Assembly (NCBI RefSeq): GCF_026013905.1
Contig: NZ_CP110257.1
Coordinates: 310,001 to 374,000, forward strand
Length of the DNA: 64,000 nucleotides
Reading direction: 5' to 3'
From: Schlegelella aquatica
GTDB taxonomy: Bacteria; Pseudomonadota; Gammaproteobacteria; Burkholderiales; Burkholderiaceae_C
Part shown: positions 28,189 through 36,654 of the stretch, in pieces
How positions within the stretch are numbered: the stretch's first letter is position 1
Layout: each line of letters opens with the position of its first letter
Position numbers and translations under genes: made by a program
The notes under the pieces: model-generated
What the model was told of the DNA's origin: nothing
Database searches by the model: none
Seen by the model: the letters and a program-made list of their open reading frames with translations, nothing else

Positions 28189-28872
28189 TCAGCGCTCCTC
28201 CGGTGCTTCCAATACGTAACCCATGCCACGTACGGTGTGGATCAGCTTGACCTCATGACCCTCATCAATCTTCGCGCGCAAGCGCCGGATGGCCACCTCG
28301 ATCACATTGGTATCGCTGTCGAAATTCATGTCCCAGACCTGCGAGGCGATCAGCGAGCGGGGCAGAACCTCGCCATGACGGCGCATCAGCAGTTCCAGCA
28401 AGCCGAACTCTTTGGCCGTCAGGCTGATTCGTCGCCCGCCGCGTGAAACGCGTCGGCGCAGCAGGTCCAGTTCGAGATCGGCCACGCGCAGCACGGTGCT
28501 CTCGTTGCCACTGCGCCCCCGGCGCAGGATCGTGCGCACGCGGGCCAGCAATTCGGCAAAGGAGAAAGGCTTGACCAGATAGTCGTCCGCACCGAGTTCA
28601 AGGCCTTTGACCCGGTCTTCCACCTGATCGCGTGCGGTCAGGAACAGCACCGGCATCTGCAGGCCGCGATGGCGCAAGGACTGCAGTACCTGCCAGCCGT
28701 CGAGGCCGGGCAGCATCACATCCAGGATGACCAGGTCGTACTCGCCCTGCAAGGCCAGGTGCAGACCATCGGCGCCGTCTTGCGCCAGATCGACCACGAA
28801 ACCCGCTTCGCTCAAGCCTTGTCGCAGGTAGTCGCCCGTTTTGGGTTCATCTTCGACCATCAATATCTTCAT
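28189..28872 (-). CDS. cusR: Heavy-metal response regulator (OmpR type)
   Basis: A 227-residue OmpR-family regulator: receiver domain with acidic pocket ED (8-9), phospho-acceptor D51 ([14 protein letters not shown]) and K in [12 protein letters not shown], then a winged-helix DNA-binding domain with [22 protein letters not shown] and [11 protein letters not shown]. It should bind a dyad in the gap before the multicopper oxidase gene. First gene of the cusRS pair. Confidence 0.95.
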   Translation of the reverse strand: MKILMVEDEPKTGDYLRQGLSEAGFVVDLAQDGADGLHLALQGEYDLVILDVMLPGLDGWQVLQSLRHRGLQMPVLFLTARDQVEDRVKGLELGADDYLVKPFSFAELLARVRTILRRGRSGNESTVLRVADLELDLLRRRVSRGGRRISLTAKEFGLLELLMRRHGEVLPRSLIASQVWDMNFDSDTNVIEVAIRRLRAKIDEGHEVKLIHTVRGMGYVLEAPEER

Positions 28873-28934
28873 GCGGATGCTCGGCCGTATCCGATAAACG
28901 CCAGTGTGACGATTTTTAGCGCACCTGACGCATT

Positions 28935-28952
28935 GATGACAAACATGTAATC
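28935..28952. promoter_or_regulatory. Candidate CusR/CopR box
   Basis: In the divergent gap between cusR and the multicopper oxidase, GATGACAAACATGTAATC forms an inverted repeat, ATGACA-N4-TGTAAT with flanking G/C pairing (one mismatch). This resembles the TGACA-type and TTACA-type dyads bound by CopR/CusR regulators. The gap (28873-29047) is also AT-rich compared with the chromosome. Confidence 0.6.
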
Positions 28953-29047
28953 GTTCAGACAGCTTCCTGACAGCGGTGCGCCCCTAGCATCCCAGCACTC
29001 ATCCGCCGAATTAGAAACTCACTGCAGAAACTCTCCGCGAGGATCCC

Positions 29048-30907
29048 ATGCCCCCTTTGAGACCGTTTCATTCACCATGGCCGTCCGTGCCCTCGCGGCG
29101 GCGCTTCGTGCGCGGCTTGGTCGCCGGCGGCGTGATGGTCGGCCTGTCACCCTGGGTGCGTGCTGCGGCGCAGGGGCTGGCCGACACGCGCACGGGTGCG
29201 GCGCCCGTGCTCAGCGGCACGAACATCGACCTGGTGGTTGCCGAGTCGCCGGTCAACTTCACCGGCAGGCCAAGGATGGCGACCACCATCAACGGCTCCA
29301 TCCCGGCGCCAACGCTCAAACTTCGGGAAGGCGACACGGTCACCATCCGCGTCACCAACCGCCTGCGCGAGGCCACCTCGATCCACTGGCACGGGATCAT
29401 CCTGCCCTACCAGATGGACGGGGTGCCTGGGGTCAGTTTCCCGGGCATCGCCCCTGGCGAAACCTTCACCTACCAGTTTCGCCTCGAACAAACCGGCACC
29501 TACTGGTATCACTCGCACTCCGGCACGCAGGAGCAGACCGGCATGTACGGGGCCTTGATCGTCGAGCCGCGTGAGGCAGACCCCATCCGCGCCGACCGCG
29601 ACCATGTCGTGCTGCTGTCCGACTGGACCGACGAAGACCCCATGCGGGTGCTCGCCAAGCTCAAGGCGCAAAGCGACTACTACAACTTCAATCAGCCGAC
29701 GGCGATCGATTTTTTCCGTGACGTGGCCGACATGGGGCTCTCCCGCGCACTGGACAAACGTGCGATGTGGAACCACATGCGGATGAACCCGACCGACCTG
29801 GCCGATCTCTCGGGGGCGACATTGACCTACCTGATGAACGGCGTCACCCCTGCCGGCAATTGGACTGGCCTGTTCCGGCCGGGCGAGCGCGTGCGTCTGC
29901 GGTTCATCAACGGCGCGGCCAACACCTTCTACGACGTGCGCATCCCGGGGCTCAAGATGACGGTGGTGCAAAGCGACGGGCAGAACGTCGAGCCCGTCAC
30001 CGTCGATGAGTTCCGCTTCGGGCCGGGCGAGACCTACGACGTGATCGTCACGCCCCGAGAGGACGCCTACACGATCTTCGCGCAATCGATGGATCGAACC
30101 GGCTTCGCCCGCGGCACGCTCGCGGTGCGCGAGGGCTTGAACGCCGCCGTGCCTGCTCTCGATCCCGTCGAATGGCTCACCATGGCCGACATGATGGGCG
30201 CGATGGACCACGGCGCGATGGGGCATGGCGGCTCGGCCATGGGCGCGATGGACCACGGCGCGATGGGCCACGACATGCCGGGCATGAAGCACGACATGTC
30301 CGGCATGAACCATGGCGCGATGGCCATGGATCACGGCCAGCACGCGATGCATGGCATGACAGGCGGCGCGATGGCCAAGCCCAGCGCCACGGTCCGTCAC
30401 GCACGCACGGAATACGGCCCAAGCACGGATATGCGGGTGGACATGCCGCGCACCAATCTTGACGATCCGGGCATTGGCCTGCGCAACAACGGCCGGCGCG
30501 TGCTGACGCTGGCCGACCTCAAAACGATCGGCGGCCCTCTCGATCCTCGCGGGGCCGAGCGCGAGATCGAGCTGCACCTCACCGGCAACATGGAGCGCTA
30601 TACCTGGTCGCTCGACGGCCTCGAGTTCGGCAAGAGCACGCCGGTGCATCTGAAGTATGGCGAGCGGGTGCGCATCATCCTGCACAACGACACGATGATG
30701 ACCCACCCGATGCATTTGCATGGGCTGTGGAGCGAGGTGGAAACACCCGACGGGCAGTTCCTGGTGCGTCGCCACACCATCCCGGTGCAGCCCGCGCAGC
30801 GCGTCAGCTTCCTCGTGACCGCCGACGCCCTGGGGCGTTGGGCCTGGCACTGCCACCTGATGTTGCACATGGACATGGGCATGTTCCGTGTGGTGGTCGT
30901 GTCATGA
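29048..30907 (+). CDS. copA: Periplasmic multicopper oxidase (CopA/PcoA type)
   Basis: A 619-residue copper-resistance laccase-like oxidase. Twin-arginine leader (SRRRFVRGLVAGG, 16-28) for folded export. Cupredoxin domains carry the four copper-ligand blocks: H113/H115 (HWHG), H155/H157 (YHSHSG), H553/H556/H558 (HPMHLHG) and H601-C602-H603 with H607 and M612 (HCHLMLHMDMGM). Between domains 2 and 3, residues 379-442 form a Met/His-rich insertion with repeated MDHGAMGH units, a known Cu(I)-binding feature of PcoA/CopA. The role is to oxidise Cu(I) and bind copper in the periplasm. Its stop overlaps the copB start (ATGA). Confidence 0.95.
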   Translation: MPPLRPFHSPWPSVPSRRRFVRGLVAGGVMVGLSPWVRAAAQGLADTRTGAAPVLSGTNIDLVVAESPVNFTGRPRMATTINGSIPAPTLKLREGDTVTIRVTNRLREATSIHWHGIILPYQMDGVPGVSFPGIAPGETFTYQFRLEQTGTYWYHSHSGTQEQTGMYGALIVEPREADPIRADRDHVVLLSDWTDEDPMRVLAKLKAQSDYYNFNQPTAIDFFRDVADMGLSRALDKRAMWNHMRMNPTDLADLSGATLTYLMNGVTPAGNWTGLFRPGERVRLRFINGAANTFYDVRIPGLKMTVVQSDGQNVEPVTVDEFRFGPGETYDVIVTPREDAYTIFAQSMDRTGFARGTLAVREGLNAAVPALDPVEWLTMADMMGAMDHGAMGHGGSAMGAMDHGAMGHDMPGMKHDMSGMNHGAMAMDHGQHAMHGMTGGAMAKPSATVRHARTEYGPSTDMRVDMPRTNLDDPGIGLRNNGRRVLTLADLKTIGGPLDPRGAEREIELHLTGNMERYTWSLDGLEFGKSTPVHLKYGERVRIILHNDTMMTHPMHLHGLWSEVETPDGQFLVRRHTIPVQPAQRVSFLVTADALGRWAWHCHLMLHMDMGMFRVVVVS

Positions 30908-31848
30908 AACTCATCCCAAGTAGATTCGCCATGAAACCCTGCTCTCTCTTCACGGCGGCGCTGGTGCTGCTCGGTGCGGCGCCCGTCTGGGCGCAAACAC
31001 CGACGGAAGGCGGCGCCCATGCCGCGCACTCGGGCGCGGCTGCCGCCCCAACGCGCGCCCCATCGTCCGCGAACGCCACCATGGACCACGGCAGCATGCG
31101 CATGCAAGGCGGAGCCGCCCCCGCCGATGCCCGCGATCCGCACGCGTATGCCAATGGCTTGACCTTGGAGTCGGGCCCGTACGCATTTCCTGGGCCACGG
31201 CAACTGCGGCTGTCCGATGAACATGCGTTTGGCAGCGTGCTCCTCGATCGCCTGGAGCGCGTCGACACGAAGGACGGCAACGCCACCGCCTATGAGGCGC
31301 AAGCCTGGTTCGGCGGCACCTACGACCGCCTGGTCCTCAAGGCCGAAGGGGACGTCGCCGACGGCAAACTGGAGGAGGCACGCACCGAGGTCCTTTGGGG
31401 CCACGCGGTGGCTCCGTTCTGGGACACCCAACTCGGGGTGCGGCAGGACAGCGGCGCCGGCCCTGACCGGACTTGGCTCGCTGTGGGCATCCAAGGGCTC
31501 GCCCCGTACTGGTTCGACGTCGATGCCACGGCCTACGTCGGCGGCGCGGGACGCACGGCACTGCGCCTGTCGGGCGAGTACGAGCTCCTGCTCACCCAGC
31601 GCCTGATTCTGCAGCCCCGCATGGAAGTCAATCTGTATGGCCGGCGCGATGAAGCGCGTGGCCTGGGAAGTGGGCTGGCCGATGCGGCGGCAGGCCTGCG
31701 CCTGCGTTACGAGTTCTCGCGCCAGTTCGCGCCCTATGTCGGCGTCGAATGGGCGGGCAAGTTTGGACAGACGGCGGATTTTGCGCGCGCCGAAGGGCAG
31801 CGCACCCGGCAAACGCGGTATGTGGCGGGCGTGCGCCTGTGGTTCTAG
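30904..31848 (+). CDS. copB: Outer-membrane copper-resistance protein CopB
   Basis: A 314-residue CopB/PcoB. A signal peptide (MKPCSLFTAALVLLGAAPVWAQ begins at the second Met, 30931) leads into a short His/Met-rich N-terminal part (GGAHAAHSG, MDHGSMRMQG) and then the conserved barrel, with FGSVLLDRLE, WFGGTYDRLVLKAEGD and the final aromatic LWF typical of outer-membrane strands. The start at 30904 (ATGA overlap with copA) gives coupled translation; the alternative at 30931 gives the cleaner signal peptide. CopB is thought to bind or export copper at the outer membrane. Its N-terminal metal-binding region is shorter than in Pseudomonas CopB. Confidence 0.92.
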   Translation: MKLIPSRFAMKPCSLFTAALVLLGAAPVWAQTPTEGGAHAAHSGAAAAPTRAPSSANATMDHGSMRMQGGAAPADARDPHAYANGLTLESGPYAFPGPRQLRLSDEHAFGSVLLDRLERVDTKDGNATAYEAQAWFGGTYDRLVLKAEGDVADGKLEEARTEVLWGHAVAPFWDTQLGVRQDSGAGPDRTWLAVGIQGLAPYWFDVDATAYVGGAGRTALRLSGEYELLLTQRLILQPRMEVNLYGRRDEARGLGSGLADAAAGLRLRYEFSRQFAPYVGVEWAGKFGQTADFARAEGQRTRQTRYVAGVRLWF

Positions 31849-31901
31849 CAGCGCCCACGCACAACCACGATCTCATTCACGAATCCCATCAGGAGCATCC
31901 A

Positions 31902-32417
31902 ATGATGAAGAAAACCTTGAGCGTTTTGGCGCTGAGCGCGTTGCCTGTGTTGGCGCTGGCCGCCGGCAATCATCAGGGCGGCCATGGCATGGCCGGGCAC
32001 GACATGCAAGGCATGCACGGTTCGATGCACGGTGGCGCATCACACTCCAACGTCGGCAAGCCAGGCGATCCCGCCAAGGTCGACCGCACCATCGAGGTGG
32101 TCATGGACGACACGATGCGGTTCACGCCCGCCACCATCACGGTCAAAAAGGGCGAGACGATCCGCTTCTTTGTCAAAAACGCGGGCAAGGTGCCGCATGA
32201 AATGGTGGTCGGCTCCTTGCAGGAGCTCAAAGAACACGCTGAGATGATGCGCAAGATGCCGCAGATGCAGCATGCCGAGCCGAACATGGTGACGCTGCAG
32301 CCCGGCCAGCGCGGCGGGCTGGTCTGGCTGTTCGATCAGCCCGGCACGGTGGACTTCGCTTGCCTCGTCCCCGGCCATATGGAAGCGGGCATGGCGGGCA
32401 AGATCGTCGTCGAGTAA
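31902..32417 (+). CDS. Periplasmic cupredoxin (CopI-like)
   Basis: A 171-residue exported blue-copper protein. The signal (MMKKTLSVLALSALPVLALA) is followed by a Met/His-rich segment (GGHGMAGHDMQGMHGSMHGG, 27-46) and a cupredoxin domain. Type-1 copper ligands fit H99 (VPHEMV), C154 (DFACLVPGH), H159 and M164. Such proteins in cop clusters of betaproteobacteria (CopI/CopC-like roles) are needed for copper tolerance. A strong AGGAG ribosome site precedes ATG 31902. It lies third in the plus-strand copper unit. Confidence 0.9.
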   Translation: MMKKTLSVLALSALPVLALAAGNHQGGHGMAGHDMQGMHGSMHGGASHSNVGKPGDPAKVDRTIEVVMDDTMRFTPATITVKKGETIRFFVKNAGKVPHEMVVGSLQELKEHAEMMRKMPQMQHAEPNMVTLQPGQRGGLVWLFDQPGTVDFACLVPGHMEAGMAGKIVVE

Positions 32418-32441
32418 GCAGCATCACCGGGAGTCCTTGTC

Positions 32442-32924
32442 ATGCACCAAACCGGTGATCAACCGTTCCCCCGGCGGCGCAGGCTGCTGCTGGCGGTGCT
32501 TGCGCTGAGTCTTCCCTCCCTGGCACCAGCCGCCGCACCGCAGACGCTTGCCGTGCAGGTGTGGAAGGACCCGAACTGTGGGTGTTGCAAGGACTGGATT
32601 GCCCACCTGGAGAAAAGCGGATTCCGCGTGAATGCCGTCGACCAGGGCAACGGCGCGGCCCGCGCTCGCCTCGGGATGCCGCAGAAATTCGGTTCCTGCC
32701 ATACGGCCCTGATCCAGGGCTATGTGATCGAAGGCCACGTACCCGCCACGGACATCCAGCGGCTGCTCAAGGAAAAGCCCCAAGCCCTGGGCTTGGCGGT
32801 GCCGGGCATGCCCATTGGTTCACCCGGCATGGACGGGCCGGTGTATGGCGGCCGACGTGATGCCTACCAGGTCTTGCTGGTTGGGAAAGACGGGTCGGCA
32901 CAAGTGTTCAGTTCCCATCCATGA
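32442..32924 (+). CDS. DUF411 metal-binding protein
   Basis: A 160-residue exported protein of the DUF411 family. N-terminal basic residues and a hydrophobic segment (RRRRLLLAVLALSLPSLAPAA) form a signal peptide. The signature KDPNCGCCKDW puts three cysteines close together (C46, C48, C49), and a further Cys occurs in GSCHTALI. The fold is thioredoxin-like, and the cysteines are thought to bind Cu(I). The gene follows the cupredoxin by 24 bases in the same direction, consistent with periplasmic copper buffering. Confidence 0.88.
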   Translation: MHQTGDQPFPRRRRLLLAVLALSLPSLAPAAAPQTLAVQVWKDPNCGCCKDWIAHLEKSGFRVNAVDQGNGAARARLGMPQKFGSCHTALIQGYVIEGHVPATDIQRLLKEKPQALGLAVPGMPIGSPGMDGPVYGGRRDAYQVLLVGKDGSAQVFSSHP

Positions 32925-32943
32925 AGAAACCCCTCACCCGGCG

Positions 32944-33189
32944 ATGAGCGCGACGCATCATGATCACCACCCCGACACGCGTGGCTCGTCCGGCCTGAGC
33001 CGGCGTGTCAGGATCGCGTTGCTGATGGTGGCCCTCATCGGCGGCTTCTACCTGCTGCGCGAGCACTGGAGCCATGTCGCAGGCAATTGGGTGTACCTGT
33101 TGCTGCTAGCGTGCCCGCTGATGCACCTGCTGCATGGCCACGGCAGGCATGGCGCACTGCCCGACAACCGCCCCGACAAAGAGGCCTGA
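32944..33189 (+). CDS. DUF2933 small membrane protein
   Basis: An 81-residue protein with a His-rich start ([14 protein letters not shown]), two hydrophobic helices (about 25-41 and 47-63) and a His-rich end ([10 protein letters not shown]). The His clusters on either side of the hairpin membrane segment suggest metal binding. It matches the DUF2933 proteins found beside copper ATPases. Spacing is 20 bases after DUF411 and 4 bases before the ATPase, so coupled expression is likely. Biochemical role not known. Confidence 0.85.
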   Translation: MSATHHDHHPDTRGSSGLSRRVRIALLMVALIGGFYLLREHWSHVAGNWVYLLLLACPLMHLLHGHGRHGALPDNRPDKEA

Positions 33190-33193
33190 AGCC

Positions 33194-35551
33194 ATGGACC
33201 TGCGATCTGCGCACGACCACCGCCGACACACCCACGACCACCCGAGCGCACAGCAGCGGGCCGAAGGTCTGAAGGACCCTGTCTGCGGCATGGACGTGAC
33301 CGCGCAGTCCGAGCACCACGTCGAACACGCAGGCCGGCGCTTTTATTTCTGCAGCGCCCGGTGCCGGGCGAAGTTCGTCGCCGAACCGGCGCGCTATGCC
33401 CACAGCGGCCACGCGCCTTCGCCTGTCGAAGCGCCGGCGCTGGCCGCAGGAACCATCTACACCTGCCCCATGCACCCCGAGATCCGGCAGGATCACCCCG
33501 GTCATTGTCCGAAGTGCGGCATGGCGCTGGAGCCGGTGCTGCCCGATCTCCAAGAAGAAGAGAGTCCCGAGCTGCGCGATTTCCAGCGCCGCTTCTGGTA
33601 CACCCTGCCGCTGACCGTCATGGTCACTGTGCTTGCCATGTTCGGCCACCAGTTGCATTGGTTCGAGGCGCGCACACAGACCTGGATCGAACTCGTTCTG
33701 TCCCTGCCCATCGTCCTGTGGGCGGGTCGGCCGTTCTTCGTGCGCGGCTGGCAGTCCGTGGTCCATCGCAGCCCGAACATGTGGACCCTGATCGGGCTGG
33801 GCACCGGGGCGGCGTTCGTCTACAGCGTGGCGGCGACCGTGGCCCCACAACTGTTCCCGGACTCGTTCGTGTCCATGGGACGGGTCGCGGTGTACTTCGA
33901 GGCGGCGGCGGTGATCATTTCCCTGACCCTGCTGGGGCAGGTACTGGAACTCAAGGCGCGTTCGCAGACCTCGGCCGCCATCAAGTCCTTGCTCGGACTG
34001 ACCCCCAAGACCGCCCGGCGCCTTCGCGACGATGGCACGGAAGAGGACGTGCCCCTGACGCACATCCATGTCGGCGATCGGCTGCGCATTCGACCCGGCG
34101 AAAAGGTTCCGGTCGATGGCACCGTCCTCGAGGGCCGCAGCGCCGTGGACGAATCGATGCTGACGGGCGAGCCCCTGCCCGTGACCAAGCAGGCAGGCGA
34201 CAAGGTCATCGGCGCGACACTCAATACCAGTGGCGCGCTCGTCATGGTCGCCGAACGTGTCGGCGCGGCGACCATGCTGTCCCAGATCGTGCAAATGGTG
34301 GCGCAGGCGCAGCGGTCCAAGGCGCCGATGCAGCGCATGGCCGATGTCGTGGCGGGCTATTTCGTGGTCGCGACGGTGTCCATCGCCGTGCTGACCTTTT
34401 TTGCCTGGGGCCTGTTCGGGCCGGAACCGCGCTGGGTTTTTGGCCTCATCAACGCCGTGGCTGTGCTGATCATCGCCTGCCCCTGCGCGCTGGGCTTGGC
34501 CACGCCCATGTCGATCATGGTGGCGACCGGGCGAGGGGCTACGCAGGGGGTGCTGTTTCGCGATGCCGCCGCGATCGAGAAAATGCGCCAGGTCGATACC
34601 CTGATCGTCGACAAGACCGGCACATTGACCGAGGGCCGGCCGCGCTATCAGACGACGATCGCAGCCGAAGGCTTCACCGCCGACGAGGCCTTGCGACTGG
34701 CTGCCAGCCTCGACCAGGGCAGCGAGCACCCGTTGGCCGAAGCCATCGTCACGGCCGCGCGCGAGCAGGGCCTGGTGCTCTCACGCGCCGAGGAGTTCGA
34801 CTCGCACTCAGGCATCGGCGTGCGCGGGCGCGTCGATGGACATGCCGTGGCACTGGGCAACACCGCGCTGATGGAACAGCTCGGTGTGGACGTGCGGCCA
34901 TTGGCCGAGCGGGCGGAGGCGCTGCGCACCGAGGGGGCCAGCGTCATGTATCTGGCCGTCGATCACGCGCTCGCCGCAGTCCTGGCCGTCGCCGACCCGG
35001 TGAAGAAGACCACACCGCAAGCGCTGGCGTCGCTGCGCGCGGAGGGCTTGCGCGTCGTCATGGCCACGGGCGACGGTCTGACCACGGCCAAGGCCGTGGC
35101 GGCGCGCTTGGGCATCGATGAGGTGCATGGCGAGGTCAAGCCCGCCGACAAACTGCAACTGGTGGAGCGGCTGCAGCGCGAGGGGCGTATCGTTGCGATG
35201 GCTGGTGACGGCATCAATGATGCCCCGGCCTTGGCAAAGGCCGACGTCGGTATCGCCATGGGCACCGGCACCGACGTGGCGATGAACAGCGCACAGATCA
35301 CGCTCGTCAAGGGTGACCTGCGCGGTATTGCGGTGGCGCGCGCCTTGTCAGTGGCCACGGTCCGCAACATGAAGCAGAACCTGATGTTCGCCTTTCTCTA
35401 CAACGCACTGGGCATTCCCATTGCGGCCGGCGTGCTGTATCCGCTCACCGGTTGGCTGCTTTCACCGTTGATCGCCGCCCTGGCGATGAGTCTCAGCTCC
35501 GCATCGGTGATCGGCAATGCGCTGCGTTTGCGCGGCGTCCGTCTTGTCTGA
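33194..35551 (+). CDS. copA: Cu(I)/Ag(I)-exporting P1B-type ATPase
   Basis: A 785-residue heavy-metal ATPase that exports Cu(I) from the cytoplasm. Instead of ferredoxin-like HMA domains it carries a His-rich head, a YHS domain with DPVCGMDV and YFCSARC, and a heavy-metal-binding module YTCPMHPEI...[12 protein letters not shown]. These N-termini are typical of the SilP/CopA branch on resistance islands. Membrane helices follow, then TGE (LTGEPLP), the CPC metal gate C429/C431 ([11 protein letters not shown]), phosphorylated D473 (DKTGTLTEG), SEHPLAEAI and [10 protein letters not shown]. All catalytic motifs are intact. It ends the copper unit. Start ATG 33194 was chosen over an upstream in-frame ATG inside DUF2933. 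Confidence 0.96.
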   Translation: MDLRSAHDHRRHTHDHPSAQQRAEGLKDPVCGMDVTAQSEHHVEHAGRRFYFCSARCRAKFVAEPARYAHSGHAPSPVEAPALAAGTIYTCPMHPEIRQDHPGHCPKCGMALEPVLPDLQEEESPELRDFQRRFWYTLPLTVMVTVLAMFGHQLHWFEARTQTWIELVLSLPIVLWAGRPFFVRGWQSVVHRSPNMWTLIGLGTGAAFVYSVAATVAPQLFPDSFVSMGRVAVYFEAAAVIISLTLLGQVLELKARSQTSAAIKSLLGLTPKTARRLRDDGTEEDVPLTHIHVGDRLRIRPGEKVPVDGTVLEGRSAVDESMLTGEPLPVTKQAGDKVIGATLNTSGALVMVAERVGAATMLSQIVQMVAQAQRSKAPMQRMADVVAGYFVVATVSIAVLTFFAWGLFGPEPRWVFGLINAVAVLIIACPCALGLATPMSIMVATGRGATQGVLFRDAAAIEKMRQVDTLIVDKTGTLTEGRPRYQTTIAAEGFTADEALRLAASLDQGSEHPLAEAIVTAAREQGLVLSRAEEFDSHSGIGVRGRVDGHAVALGNTALMEQLGVDVRPLAERAEALRTEGASVMYLAVDHALAAVLAVADPVKKTTPQALASLRAEGLRVVMATGDGLTTAKAVAARLGIDEVHGEVKPADKLQLVERLQREGRIVAMAGDGINDAPALAKADVGIAMGTGTDVAMNSAQITLVKGDLRGIAVARALSVATVRNMKQNLMFAFLYNALGIPIAAGVLYPLTGWLLSPLIAALAMSLSSASVIGNALRLRGVRLV

Positions 35552-35757
35552 ACACGAGGATCGTCGCGCGTGCCGTGGTGGGTGCTGGTTGCACTCCCAG
35601 ATCGCTGGGTCTGTCGTATCGGTTGCCACCCGACGTTGGACACCTGATCCCTATCGAGGCCTGGAATGCTCTCGACCACGGCACTGAGGGCCCGGGATTG
35701 CTCAATCGTTGAGAGAGTGGGTTGGATTCCGGTCGCGTCTGCACCACCATCCTTCCA
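35552..35757. other. Noncoding island edge with possible tRNA 3' remnant
   Basis: 206 bases without a credible gene. Near its end, GGTTGGATTCC (35730-35740 region) differs from a canonical tRNA T-loop block GGTTCGATTCC by one base and is followed 10 bases later by CACCACCAT, matching the tRNA-Phe 3' end context at 26098-26106. The T-stem pairs badly, so it would be a decayed fragment. This fits a duplicated tRNA end from ancient integration but is weak on its own. Confidence 0.35.
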
Positions 35758-35790
35758 CGCCCAACCCTCGCCGGTTGGGCGTTTTCGTTT
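35758..35790 (+). terminator. Duplicated terminator hairpin
   Basis: CGCCCAACC (35758-35766) pairs with GGTTGGGCG (35773-35781), followed by TTTTCGTTT. With one loop substitution (T to G) it is identical to the tRNA-Phe terminator and could end the copper transcript. Confidence 0.85.
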
Positions 35791-35921
35791 CCGGGTTCCC
35801 CGACACCGCGCGGGGTTCCGGGCCATTCTGCCTGCGCTGCGCCCCACTGCCGGGGGCGCCTGAATGGGGCAGGTTCGACTCCGATCTGCCCTCTCTTCTC
35901 TCGAAACCTGCGCCAACTTCT
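35758..35921 (+). repeat. Right copy of 164-bp direct repeat
   Basis: Same orientation and length as 26111-26274 with six substitutions. It contains the terminator hairpin again and ends two bases before the aqpS stop codon, so the arsenic operon starts exactly at the repeat edge. Confidence 0.93.
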
Positions 35922-35923
35922 GA

Positions 35924-36652
35924 TCAGCGAGGCGCAGCGCGGGCCGAGCGGGTGTCGCCTTCGGCCGTCCCAGAAGCCTCGATCACGTTGGGATGTCCAG
36001 CCGGATGGAGCCGCGCCTCGAAGGCGTTGTGGATGGCGAGGCCGATCGCTGCTCCCACCAGCTCGGCCAGCATGAAGCCGGGAGCGCTGGCAGGCGCGAT
36101 GCCAGCAAAGCTGTCGCTGAACATGCGACCGACGACAGCGGCCGGATTGGCGAAGGACGTGGATGCAGTGAACCAGTAGGCCGCGCCGATATAGCTGGCG
36201 ACCATTGCCGCCGCGCGGCCCGCTGGCGCGCGCAGGATCACCAGCAGCAGCCCTGCAGTCGCCACGGCCTCCGCGATCCACTGGCCGGTACCCGTCCGCA
36301 TCTTGGTAGAGAACTGCAGGACGGCCAAGTCGAACATGGCGTGCGCCAGCCACGCACCGAGGATCGCGCCGAACAACTGCGCGGCGATGTACGGGAGCAG
36401 CGCAGTCCTCGGCAGCTCGCCGCGCCACGCCATCACGGCACTCACCGCCGGATTGAAGTGCGCCCCGCTGATCGGGCCGAACACTTCAATCAGGATGTAT
36501 AGCCCGCCGACCGTGGCGAGCGTATTGGCCAGCAGCGTGACAGCGACGTTGCCGCCGGCCAAGCGCTCGGCCATGATGCCCGAGCCGATCACGACGGCCA
36601 GCAGCAGCGCGGTACCGAGCGCTTCGCCAGCCAACTTGCGGGGCAGGTCCAT
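35924..36652 (-). CDS. aqpS: Aquaporin-family channel of an arsenic operon (AqpS-like)
   Basis: A 242-residue MIP channel with six hydrophobic helices and both pore boxes, HFNPAVSAV and FANPAAVVG. In rhizobial ars operons AqpS replaces a pump and lets As(OH)3 formed by ArsC leave down its gradient; the same role is inferred here from context. The start was set at ATG 36652 (MDLPRKLAGEALGTALL). The longer frame to 36901 adds an 83-residue non-membrane, Arg-rich segment read antiparallel to part of arsC and is rejected. It is the last gene of the arsR-arsI-arsC-arsC-aqpS unit. Its stop lies two bases from the right repeat. Confidence 0.9.
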   Translation of the reverse strand: MDLPRKLAGEALGTALLLAVVIGSGIMAERLAGGNVAVTLLANTLATVGGLYILIEVFGPISGAHFNPAVSAVMAWRGELPRTALLPYIAAQLFGAILGAWLAHAMFDLAVLQFSTKMRTGTGQWIAEAVATAGLLLVILRAPAGRAAAMVASYIGAAYWFTASTSFANPAAVVGRMFSDSFAGIAPASAPGFMLAELVGAAIGLAIHNAFEARLHPAGHPNVIEASGTAEGDTRSARAAPR

Positions 36653-36654
36653 CG

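Larger units (their letters stand above)
26111..35921. mobile_element. Copper-resistance island between direct repeats, at tRNA-Phe
   Basis: About 9.8 kb bounded by the two 164-bp repeats. Cargo: truncated transposase, cusS/cusR on the minus strand, and a plus-strand copper detoxification set. The genes have a visibly lower GC and less biased third positions than the flanking core genes by eye. No integrase, excisionase, relaxase or complete insertion sequence is visible, so the element cannot be classed and appears immobile by itself. The boundaries follow the repeats; the arsenic operon and decayed genes to the right may belong to the same or to an older insertion. Confidence 0.6.

Noticed and set aside
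30181..30340. CRISPR-like short repeats
   Set aside because: The repeated ATGGACCACGGCGCGATG units are codons of the Met/His-rich part of the multicopper oxidase, in frame and without spacers of constant length.
35398..36428. Minus-strand open frames over the right repeat and the ATPase end
   Set aside because: They share the same false translation as the left repeat and run antisense to the copper ATPase; no family similarity.
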